Assembly: GCA_036250195.1 (NCBI GenBank)
Contig: JAVHZZ010000009.1
Span: 46,126,324-46,190,323, forward strand
Direction of reading: 5' to 3'
Source of the DNA: Mixophyes australis
Taxonomy: Eukaryota; Chordata; Amphibia; Anura; Limnodynastidae
DNA: 64,000 bases
A program made the position numbers and the translations under genes. Positions within the stretch are counted from its first letter, which is position 1. Every line of letters begins with the position of its first letter. Shown here piece after piece: positions 1 through 9,579 of this stretch. Under the pieces are notes generated by a model. It was not told the origin of the DNA. It did no database searches and saw nothing but the letters and a program-made list of their open reading frames with translations.

Positions 1-282
1 AATGACCCTCTTCCCCCGTCCCTTCTCGCTCCCTCCTCTTCCCCCTGGGGGTCTCCTTCTCATCCATGCCCTCCCTCCTAAGTGCCGTTGTTGGCGGACC
101 ATCCCCTCTCCCCTCCCATACCTCTCTAGCTGTGCCTTGAGCTCACTGAGTTACTGTGATTATTGTTTACTCTTCTGTGCTGTCTCACCTCGTTTTGTAA
201 TTTCGTTTGTCCCTGTACGGCGCTACTATAAATAAATAGTGGCGCCCTATAAATAAAAATTAATAATAATAATAATAATATG
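1..282 (+). mobile_element. L2-clade LINE, 3' end only (5' part outside the window)
   Basis: This segment matches the 3' end of the longer L2 element at about 27,960-28,232 almost base for base. Shared features are the C/T-rich stretch, a 'GTGGCGCCCT' block and an AAT-repeat tail. L2 elements end in short tandem repeats rather than a poly(A) tail, which fits. There is no coding content: the short frame at the start is UTR. The left end is cut by the window edge, so 5' truncation cannot be judged. Confidence 0.85.
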
Positions 283-344
283 CCACCAGCCAGAATCAAC
301 ATTATTTTTTTACCAAACTAAATGGACTCATTTACCAAACTAAA

Positions 345-660
345 AAATTAGATTGTACTGTTGCTTTGGACTTAAATTTGGTTCTGAATAACTCCTTGGA
401 CTGTTCCACTCCAATGGCCTCTTCCCCCAATAATTTGCATCTCCAAAAATCTAAATCTCTCCTGAGTCTCATGAAATTCCAACTCCTCTGTGACTCCCGG
501 AGACTGAGGGAACCAGTAACTTGTGAATACATCTACTACTCTCAAGTTCACAAGTCATACACCCTTATAGATATGATCTTGCTCAACCATGATTTAGCAC
601 TAAATTTGAAATTGGCGCAGGTTCATCCATTAATCTGATCTGACCATGCCCGTATATCCA
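345..660 (+). pseudogene. L1-like ORF2 fragment: C-terminal part of the endonuclease
   Basis: The frame reads 'DLNLVLNNSLD' near the start, which corresponds to the GDFN-type metal-binding stretch of apurinic-type endonucleases. It goes on to 'SYTLIDMIL' and ends close to a 'SDH'-like stretch just after a stop near 638. This order is the one seen in L1 and Tx1 endonucleases. The N-terminal half of the domain is absent. The fragment is non-functional, and the assignment rests on motif order only. Confidence 0.7.
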
Positions 661-1429
661 TTAATTTGTCCAACTTAATCGCTTGCCCTAACTCATTACA
701 TGGTTCCTCAAAGACTCTCTCCTTCATAACAATTAAACTGTTTCATACTTTCCAAACCTTATTACACAATACTTTGAACTCAACAACCTTCTTGACATAT
801 CCTAATCCACTCTCTGGACGGCCCATAAGGTGTGAGGGGTCACATGATCAGATTGGCTTCAAAGAAAAAAGAATCTCTTATGTCAAATACATTGTCCATC
901 AAACTACAAGGGGGGGGGATGGAGATGTGCTGTGCTTCCACAGAAGCTCCCCTGCAGAGTTGCAGACAAAATGTTTGGACTAGTCCTGTGGAATGGATAC
1001 TAATTGGCCTTACCCACCTCAAGATATAGGATAGCAGTCAGCCCCTCACCTGTGTACTGGAACTTGATCCTTATCCATAACCCACCTGCAATATCAACAA
1101 TATACAACAAACAATATACATATTTACAATGAGCTACAATGTCCCCTTATCCACATGTAATTAGACACTGCATTTGTACTTTGGTGAGCTGTGTAACATG
1201 AAACAGGGCTATAAAAAGTACATGTTTTAAAGCTAAATATTTTAGACAAACAAGGGACAGGCTGGTTAGGGTGTTATCAAACTTGTTTTGTCACAGAGTC
1301 TTACTCACATCCCACTATGACTTCTTTTTCCCAAGAACATTTCCCCCAGCTCTTCTCCAACATGCAGGAATACCTTACCATCAGGAGTTGCCTTATCATT
1401 TCATGGCTGGGCAGGATGGCTTTATCTCT

Positions 1430-2530
1430 TTCAGACGCTTTTGGTGGCAGTCCCCCTTTACCTATTTAAAAATATTCAGAAAGCCCTCAACTGTTTTAAT
1501 CTGGAATAACAGACCTCCTAAACTTTGATCCAACAAAGTTCTTAAGGGAAGAAGGGGTCTTCCAGATATAAAATCTTATTATCTAGCCTCACACTTTTTG
1601 CATCGTATAGCCCCTTGAGAACAATCTCTTGGCTTGATATTGAATCCGACCTTTTAAAATGGCCTGATTTAACTCCCCTGTGGGGACAACCCAAAAGGTA
1701 AAGGCTTCCACAAACCAAACTGACCTCAACTCTCAAATTTGCAACTAAGTTTTGGGACCATGCTCATTAAAACTGAAGATGGTTTCCACCCTGACTCCCA
1801 TTTGGGGAATTCCTGCATCCCCTGGGCTATCTACGGCTGGATCCCCAAAGTGGGACCAAGCTGACTTCAGATTCTCTACTGATTTCTGCAAAAGTGATCA
1901 ACGGCTGTCTCTGGCGGAACTTCAACAGAGGTCCCCTAACCAGGTATTGAGCCCATTTGAATTCTTCCAAACACATACATTCCTATATTCCCTACCACCA
2001 ACTCACACTTTCCATGATCTCACCCCTTTCAAAAGCATCTGTAAACACCATCCAACTGACAGGGTATTATCTCCCAAATCTATATTTTTCTGCTCAAAGC
2101 TTATCTGCTCTTGAAGAACTATGACGAAGTAAAAGGATCTTGGACCGCCACCAGATGGAGGAGGTCTGGAAAGACATGAGACTGGGAGACGTGAAAAGCT
2201 CCATCTTAACTAGGATCATCATCGTCATCATCATCATCTATTTATATAGCCATCCTAACTAGGATTAAGGAAACTTCCTACAACTATATTACCAATGGTA
2301 CTATTCCCCAGTAACACTCAACAAAATGATTCTCTCTGTCCAACAAGATTTCTGGAGAAATTGCAGCCACAGGGCCTCTTTGGTCTATCTATGGTGGTCT
2401 TGCACCTGCATATCTCCCTATTGGGGTAAAATACAAAGACTCCTGACCAGCCTTTTTGAGGCCCCATTGGTAAAGGACACTTGCAAATTCATGCTATACT
2501 ACCTGACCAAACCTAAGCAAATTTTCTAGA
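1430..2530 (+). pseudogene. L1-like ORF2 fragment: C-terminal domain
   Basis: Successive frames carry 'FIWN'-like and 'GRRGLPDIKSYYLASH' stretches (1,490-1,600), then 'ESDLLKWPDLTPLWG' (about 1,640-1,690). After several breaks comes 'LVYLWWSCTCISPYWGKI' (2,375-2,430). L1 ORF2 proteins end with this series, including the Cys-rich 'WWSC' segment. Frameshifts and stops separate the pieces. Removing the 33-bp insertion at 2,217-2,249 leaves one continuous frame across it, so that insertion came after the LINE. Confidence 0.7.
2201..2265 (-). mobile_element. 33-bp LINE/SINE tail insertion with 16-bp target duplication
   Basis: A 16-bp direct repeat (2,201-2,216 and 2,250-2,265, one mismatch) flanks 33 bp at 2,217-2,249. 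On the minus strand the insert reads 'CTATATAAATAGATGATGATG...', which matches the extreme 3' tail of the V-SINE at 30,428-30,480. It is therefore a target-primed insertion in which reverse transcription stopped almost at once. It interrupts the L1-like ORF2. Confidence 0.85.
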
Positions 2531-3127
2531 AAGCTAGCAGTGCATATTAGAGCAGTCAAGAGTATGATAGTCAAAAACTGGAAGCTTTTGACTCTGACTA
2601 CCTTCTCCACACATAAGAGCAAATGTAGCATATAGCAGCTATGGATGAAAAAATCTAGTACCTCCAAGTTAGAGGCCATATATTCTATCAAGTTTGGTAA
2701 CCTTTGTTCTTCAAAGAAAGTAGAGCTCTATCTACCTCCTCCTCTGCCCATTGATTTCCCCCTTCTTGACTCATACATGGTGAGAAAAAAACAGAATTCC
2801 CCACTAGCTCTGTAAAGACCTTTTTAAAGACACCTTTTTAATCACACGATTGTGACCTGCTATGACACCGCTCCCATTTCTTTCGTAGTCTGGAACTGAC
2901 TCCCTGCCTTGTCCGCCCCTCTAACCTCTAGCTGTTCCACTTTTAAAATCCCTTTACACTGGGTTGTTCTTCTTCAAGCTTTTTAATTGATACTTATGTT
3001 ATGGCTGTTCAAGTTCAAGTTTGTGATACATTACATTGTTATACTTTACTGTTTTATTTTGACTGTCCATTTACACTGATACAAGTATTATATTATATTC
3101 CTGACAAAATAAAGAATTTAAAAAAAA

Positions 3128-4949
3128 CATCACCCATTTGTTATACAGATGAGGCATCTTTCTTTTAAACAGTTAGTACGGTTGGACACCTGTTACTTGG
3201 CCTGCTGATTATGCTGCCTGTCACAAGCTCTTACACACTTACATAGAAGAGTTAATGAGGAATGATCTGGGGCATTTACTTAAATGTGGCTAATTCCAGA
3301 TTGCATTTAAAATAAGCATTCTCCATGTGTAAAAAATAAAGATTACCATTATTATCACTTTCTCCCAGTGCCTCCTTAAATTGGACATTTATAATAAGCT
3401 ATTTATAATAAGTTACTAGATCCAACAGTGCATTTATGTCTTTATGGTACTTCTCCTCATTAAACAATGGAATTTTGTTCTATCAAGTTCAAAAATATCT
3501 CTTATTTTAATTTGGAATATCTTAAAAAATGAAAAGTGTTGTAGTTGGTAAACAGCAACTACTAGCACAGCGACAAATAAAAAAAAACAAGCTATGAGGA
3601 AAGACTCTAAAACATTTGTTGTTTAAATTATAAACAATTTCCATAGTGTACTGGTGAAGGTATTCAAATCTACTGTTCAAAGAAGACTGGGGGAGTGGTA
3701 ATCTCCCTAGGAAATCTAGCACCATGCTGACCAGGATAGGGTTTGCTTAGCATTATGGCTTATCCCACTCTGCAGGATCCCCTGCTAAGGTGCCACTGGC
3801 CATGGCTGGAAAAGCCTAGTGCTAGTATTAGTAAATTAATTAGAAAAATACTAAGGTGACCACACGCTTTTTGTCCCTTCTAAGCTGGCAGCACAAGGGC
3901 TGGTAAAGCTGTGTTCGTTGGGTGGCTGGGGGTAGGATCGCTCACTGCCTCCCCTTTCTGCAACTCTAAATGTAGAGAGGCATGAGAGGGAGAAGATACT
4001 GACATGTATGCTTGGCTATTGACCATGAGTAGTTTGAAAAAGCATTTTTTGGGCTTACAAGTCAGACTTAAGTTCCACTCTAAATGAGGCCCAGTTTGTT
4101 CTGTATACATTAGTCAAATATACTTGTTATCCCATAGTGCAAGAAGCATATGACCAACAACAGAAAACAACTAAGGCTGTCACATAATGTAAAAGCTAAT
4201 ATGGAGGAATGCCCATAGAAGATTTTGGTAGTGTATTACACTGACTGATCAGGGACAGGGGTTAACATTATGGTAATTAGTGGCACCTATTGGAGGACAG
4301 GACATATTGTGTCAGATATTGAATGTTTCCCACCTATGCCAATAAGTTGTACAAATGAGCAGGATCATCAAACATTTGCCTAAAGCTCTTGGTTCTCTTA
4401 TACTACCAGTCTCGGTTTCTCCATATTAAAATAAGCACTAAACCAGCTTTGCCAAAAAGATGAACCATGTTCACTCAATAGGTTTCAGTGTCCCAATCTC
4501 CCTTTTCAAGACACTTTTGAATAAGTACCCAGTTTAAAAAGAAGAAACATGGTGGTTATGAATATACTGTGAGCCAATTCATGGTTTGGTGCCTGAATGA
4601 CAGTGTAGGAGACAGAGACTCTGGAAGATTGTAATGTTGAAGCATGTTAGGGGAACACTGTTTAAGTTTGTGTCCTATTAGTCCAGTGCACATTACAGCA
4701 TGAATAGAATGTTTATTAAATTGACATAAAAATCATGATTTGTAGTAAAATATTGTATATATGTTCCATACAGTGAAACATAGAAGACATTTCCAAACAT
4801 TAGAAGCCTCAAGTATGCATAGCTTACACACAGGTCACTTGTTCAGCTTCATACAAGTGTGCATCCACAAAATGACAGAACTCTATTTTCAAATATAACT
4901 GTCCCCAAAATTTAATCAAGCCTCAAACATAAAATACAAACTCCAAATA
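3128..4949. other. Unassigned intergenic DNA
   Basis: I saw no coding frame with a recognisable domain, no clear inverted or tandem repeat, and no RNA gene. Short frames of 60-80 codons on either strand have no family motifs. Composition is A/T-rich and ordinary. Confidence 0.6.
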
Positions 4950-5310
4950 TTTACATTAGTGAGGGAAAAACTGATGTTGCTAGGGTGGCCCACCAATCTT
5001 CAAATTGGCCTTTGCCTTTATCTCAAATTGCCCACCTTTATATGTCACTTAGATGCTCCAAATACCACTCAGATAACTGCTTGCCCCATAATACTCCTAC
5101 AGTTTAGACCTTGCTTACCACAAGGCACTTCCACCTACCACTGAGACCTCCCATGTGCCACAAAATACTCCCGCTATCTCCAAAATGGCCCACATGCCCT
5201 CAAATGTCACAAGTATTCCAAAACACCCTTCAGACTTTCTCACATGTGACTTAAAACCTCAACATGCACTCTTACTCTGCACATGCCTCCACTCATCCCT
5301 CACTTGACAC
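4950..5310 (+). repeat. Degenerate A/C-rich minisatellite-like array
   Basis: The plus strand is poor in G and repeats loose phrases of the type 'CCCACATGCCxCAAATxxCxC' with spacing of about 30-45 bp. The units are too diverged to give a firm consensus. The texture resembles the array at 18,090-18,400, which also lies beside a second array built on an ATGTATTGTGCAG core. Confidence 0.45.
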
Positions 5311-5770
5311 AATTAGTTTCTAATTAATAATTAGTGACTAATGAGTGGTCATTAAATTAGTAGTGGGCACTCACTAGTAATTATTATGTGCTGTGTGACC
5401 TGCACTGTACAAGAAGTTGGAGTCAGAGAGAGTGCATAAAGCTGGAAGAAGCTGGAGGTCTCATGTAAATGCTCATTGGTCTGCTGCCAGCCCTACGTCG
5501 GGCCTGATGCCCATCACTGATATACAGTGTGTTCTGAAAGCAGATAGACTTTAAAACTGGTACTTGCTTTCTTTCATCACAAATGGATATAAAGAAAATC
5601 CCTATCACCAACAAAGCATAACATAAGTAGAGTCCAACACTGAACTCACCATCAGGGCCGCCATAAGGGGTGTACAGGCTGTACAGCTGTAAGGGGCTTG
5701 CACAGATTTGGTGGCTCAGACAGGCCCCTTAGTCTGTCCTGGCCCCCTAGTCTGACTGCTGTTATTTTGT

Positions 5771-5849
5771 GGCAGCTCCCAGTCACTGATACGCTGGGGG
5801 TGTGTGGCCTGATGACATCCTCTCAGTTTATCACAGTCTGGGAGCTGCC
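5771..5849. repeat. Imperfect 21-bp inverted repeat (hairpin)
   Basis: The arms 5,771-5,791 and 5,829-5,849 pair, including a perfect 12-bp core GGCAGCTCCCAG / CTGGGAGCTGCC, with a spacer of about 37 bp. No flanking target duplication is obvious, so I cannot say whether it is a small MITE. It lies just upstream of the minisatellite at 5,866. Confidence 0.6.
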
Positions 5850-5865
5850 GCATTACATCAAGAAC

Positions 5866-6130
5866 AGGGTAAGTGAATTGGGGGAATGTATTGTGAAGAG
5901 GGGGAAATGCATTGTGCAATGGGAGGGGGACATGTATTGTGCAGAGGGAACGGGGTATATATTTAGAAGAGGGGAGCATCTATTATGAAGAGGGTGGCAT
6001 GTATTGTGCAGAGGGAGGGGGCATTTATTGTGAAGAAGTGGGAATGTATTGTGCAGTGGGGAGCGGGCATGTATTGTTCAGAGGGAGGGGGGCAATTATG
6101 GTGAAGAGGGATGGGAACATGTATTGCAAT
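5866..6130 (+). repeat. G-rich minisatellite, unit about 25-30 bp
   Basis: About nine imperfect copies of a unit like GCATGTATTGTGCAGAGGG are strung together, alternating between 'TATTGTGCAG' and 'TATTGTGAAG' versions. The frames that run through it on both strands are repeat artefacts. The 13-mer ATGTATTGTGCAG is also the core of the array at 18,440-19,076 on the opposite strand. Confidence 0.75.
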
Positions 6131-7825
6131 TATCGGCAAACCATGATTTTTGTATTATATTCACTCAGGCCAATATATTTTCCGACTATAAATACTTCAC
6201 ATAATTGAAAATGTGTAATGGTTGCAATTTTAGTTACATTTAAACTTTCAGATATTTGATGCAAAATCTGACCCCTGAACTGTACTCTGCTAATGAAACT
6301 TTCACACCCCAAATTGAACTCACATATACATAGTTCACACATGTCTCACATATAAATGTTCATTTCTGTGTTTATGTATGTCATTGTTTAAAAAATACAA
6401 GCATGGATGCAATATGGACACAAATCAATGATTATACCCCCATATGTCCTGAATGTAGACAACCATGGAATAAGAAATATTGGCCTGTATTTTTTGCAGC
6501 AGTTTTGGAATGGCAAAATAAAAAAATATGAAAAACATGTAGATGTAAAAATACATACTCCTGTGAAAATTGGAGATTATTAATGAAAAGGGTTACTAAC
6601 ATAAAATAAAGTATAGTGTATTATATTGTATAATCTCTCTATCTCTCTCACTCGCTCGCTCTATATAAATTCACTTTGGTCACTTTGGTCATTTAATATG
6701 AACTGTGCGCACAGTGGGGAACACAATGTGCTGACAATATGCATAACCAGCAATTTGAAAATGTAATGACTTAAAGCCATTGGCCCATATGCTACAACAT
6801 CTTCCTTGTTCACATCTCAATGCATGGTAAAGTCCAACGACATGCATACATGCAGCCTTCCTGGAGTTACTCTGAAACCTCTGGCATTAAAGTGCCAACA
6901 ATTTTAAGTAAAGTGCTTACAATTTGGAAGTAAATGTTAACATAGGTATTTGAAATCATGGGAAGATGCCATGATTTTCTGGTGGACATCCCTTTGGGAC
7001 TCCTGCACCTGAGACTTCATGACACTAATAGTCCAGGTATTTCATCACCTGGTGTGTGCATTTTAGATGAAGGATCGATAATCCCTGTGGAGGAAGGGTC
7101 CACAATACACATAAGCATGCAAGCAGAAATTATGGACAGATTATGGTTCCTCCTGTAGCACCTGTATGTGTTGTGGGCCCATTCTTGATTGTTCGGTCAA
7201 TACACTCTAGTGCTAAGTGTACACACCAAAGCACAAATGCATGATAAACACCCATGTGGGGACAATGGGTATTTGTTTATTTTAATCCAGGCAAAAATGT
7301 AGTTACTTTTATTTAATCATTGTACCCTTTCCTCCAAGGATATTTATGCCTCCCTTACCACAACCTGCAGACTTTATTAACTTTTGTTATTGTTAAAGAT
7401 GTGTCTACAATTAGATCTGTACCAATGTAATGGAAGACAAAATGTCTTTACTATTTTACAACATACAATTGACAGTTTCAGATGTTGATTGGGTTCCCTG
7501 AGCACCCTTTTCAGTGTGTCTAGCGTAATGCCTCCAATTCCTATATACAGTAGTTCAAGATCCTCCAAGCTTGGGGTTATTCCAGGAAACTCTGGCTTAG
7601 CAATCCTCTGAGGTTTGTGGAGTATGGCAGTATCCAATGATCAGTGAACGACAAATGCATCGTGAATAAAATGTAAAATGAAAAAAGGGGATTGTTAGAT
7701 AAAAGTTTAATGGCCAAAGCCCTGGAAACAGACCTTAATAAATTATTTTTTAATTCCAACAACACTAATTCAAACAATATTTTCATTAAAACACATCTAA
7801 ACAGATAATTTATTAAGGTCTGTTG
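6131..7825. other. Unassigned intergenic DNA
   Basis: I found no supported gene. There is a short CT/CG-rich simple stretch near 6,630-6,665 followed by ordinary A/T-rich sequence. No conserved coding motif is visible in either strand. Confidence 0.6.
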
Positions 7826-7975
7826 GGAAATGCTACACGAGGTCCTGGTTGCTTCAGAGTCAACTGACATCAAATAAAGACAGGGAAAAGTTCAAAATCA
7901 GTAAGATGGAAGTATGTAATGAAGGCCGCATCTAATAGGACAAATAAAAAATGTTACACATTAATTTGACATGTC
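7826..7975 (+). repeat. Left copy of an inverted duplication (partner 8,652-8,802)
   Basis: This stretch, beginning near 'AAATGCTACACGAGGTCC', returns in reverse complement at 8,652-8,802 with about 90% identity by eye. The partner copy lies inside a MITE (8,424-8,917) and accounts for the extra DNA that MITE carries compared with its neighbour. The two copies may be separate insertions of one unnamed repeat in opposite orientations. Confidence 0.7.
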
Positions 7976-8161
7976 CATGCTCCCATGTGCAATTGCCCAG
8001 GAAGCAATGTTATAACTAGGGGTTGTTTTGGAATTGTCTGAAGCAACAGAGGGGGTTCCAGGGCTGGGTTGCTGTCTGAGGGAAGCACAAAGTCATTAAT
8101 GAAATGTCTGTAACCATATGTTCCTGTAATATTTTCATTTGGTCATATAACACAAGACTAT

Positions 8162-8336
8162 GGGCTAGATTTACTAAACTGCGGGTTTGAAGAAGTGGAG
8201 ATGTTGCCTATAGCAACCAATCAGATTCTAGCTTTCATTTTGTAGAATGCACTAAATAAATGATAGCTAGAATATGATTGGTTGCTATAGGCAACATCTC
8301 CACTTTTTTAAACCCGCCATTTAGTAACTATACCCC
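8162..8336. mobile_element. Palindromic MITE, TIR GGGCTAGATTTACTAA, TSD TAT
   Basis: The two halves are near-perfect inverted copies that share the phrase 'GTGGAGATGTTGCCTATAGC' in opposite orientations. A 3-bp direct repeat TAT flanks it (8,159-8,161 and 8,337-8,339). Non-coding, fully palindromic elements with 3-bp duplications fit Harbinger-type MITEs. The left terminal sequence is the same as the start of the Harbinger element at 33,820, which suggests that family as the mobilising source. Confidence 0.8.
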
Positions 8337-8423
8337 TATGTATGACAACCTTATTATTGAACCTTCTGCTTTCATCTGCACACTTATTGTTTTATCTCCT
8401 CTTCTCAGTGACTAACACACACT

Positions 8424-8917
8424 GGGCCTGAGTCATTAAGAAAAGTAAGGCAAAAAAAGAAGTAAATGTTCTCTGGGACAAACCATGTTACAATGCAAGG
8501 GGTGAAAATTAGTTTATTGTTTTGTACATAAGTTAATTACTGGCTATTTTTATCATTTAGCACACAAATACTTGATAGCTTTATTTTTACACTGACATTT
8601 AAAGTTATTTGAGGGCATGCTAGGGTTTTCCCTAGATTAACTTTAAATGTCAAATTAATGTGTAACATGAAGGTTTTTTTCATTTTCCTATTAGATGCGG
8701 CCTTCACTACACACTTCCATCTTACTGATTTTGAACTTTTCCCTGTCTTTATTCGATGTCAGTTGACTCTGAAGCAACCAGGACCTCGTGTAGCATTTCC
8801 CAACTATAAATCTGGCTCTACATTTTAAATTTACATCCCCCTCCAATGCAACATGGTTTTGCCCATGTGCAGAGTTAGTCTTTTTTTATGCTTTGTTCTC
8901 CTTAATGACTCAGGCCC
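8424..8917. mobile_element. MITE, TIR GGGCCTGAGTCATTAAG, TSD ACT, with internal insertion
   Basis: The termini GGGCCTGAGTCATTAA and TTAATGACTCAGGCCC are inverted, and ACT flanks both ends (8,421-8,423 and 8,918-8,920). The body matches the next element (8,921-9,246), except for roughly 180 bp of extra sequence at about 8,615-8,800. Most of that extra DNA is the inverted duplicate of 7,826-7,975. Confidence 0.8.
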
Positions 8918-8920
8918 ACT

Positions 8921-9246
8921 GGGCCTAAGTCATTAAGGAAAGTAAGGCAAAAAAAAATTGAGCAAGTTTTATCCTAGACAAAACCATGTTACAATGCAAG
9001 GGGTACCAGTTAGTTTATTACTTTGCACATAAGTTAAATACTGTCTGTTTTTTTCATGTGGCACACAAATACTTGATAGCTTATTTGTACACTGAAATTT
9101 AAAGTTGATCTAGGACATGACCTATCCCAACTATAAATCTGTCATCACATTTCAAATTTACATCCCCCTCCAATGCAACATGGTTTTGCCAAGGTGCAAA
9201 GTTACTCTTTTTTTTTTTTATTTACTTTCCTTATTAAATCAGGCCC
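8921..9246. mobile_element. MITE, same family, back to back with the previous copy
   Basis: The termini GGGCCTAAGTCATTAAGG and its inverted partner ending AGGCCC at 9,246 bracket a non-coding body with an A/T-rich centre. Only an ACT trinucleotide separates it from the MITE on the left, so one copy inserted at the edge of the other. The right flank is ATT, so its own duplication is not clean. An internal phrase 'CCATGTTACAATGCAAGG' recurs in the MITE at 23,093. Confidence 0.8.
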
Positions 9247-9529
9247 ATTGTATATATATATATATTTTAAATCATGCCTTACATATATCTCCATGCTTAC
9301 CTAATCTCACTTATTGTTTTTTTTTTACCTTCTTACTTAAAGCCCTTAACATACCTCTCTAAAGGTAGGACATTTAATATATTAGTCCATGTTTCTTTTT
9401 GTCTGTATTTTCAATGTATGTCATTTTGTTTGTTTGTAACTTGTTCGGACTTTCTAAATGCTTAAAAATAATAAATATCTGAACAATGTGTATCTGACCA
9501 TGTGTTGTTTATCAAACTGGACACCATAA

Positions 9530-9530
<1 letters not shown>

Positions 9531-9560
<30 letters not shown>

Positions 9561-9575
9561 CAACACACACACACA
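9531..9575 (+). repeat. (CA)n microsatellite
   Basis: There is an uninterrupted CA run at 9,531-9,556, followed after a short gap by a second CA run to about 9,575. Confidence 0.95.
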
Positions 9576-9579
9576 TCAA

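Larger units (their letters stand above)
290..3127 (+). mobile_element. Decayed L1-like LINE
   Basis: Translated pieces in order resemble an L1-type ORF2: the end of the endonuclease, a short linker, then the far C-terminal region with the 'WWSC' zinc-finger-like stretch. The reverse transcriptase core, including any YADD-type box, is missing between about 950 and 1,300, so there is an internal deletion. The 3' UTR ends with AATAAA at 3,108-3,113 followed by an A-run that stops at 3,127. A tiny tail-only insertion sits at 2,217-2,249. Many stops and frameshifts indicate an old copy. Confidence 0.75.
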
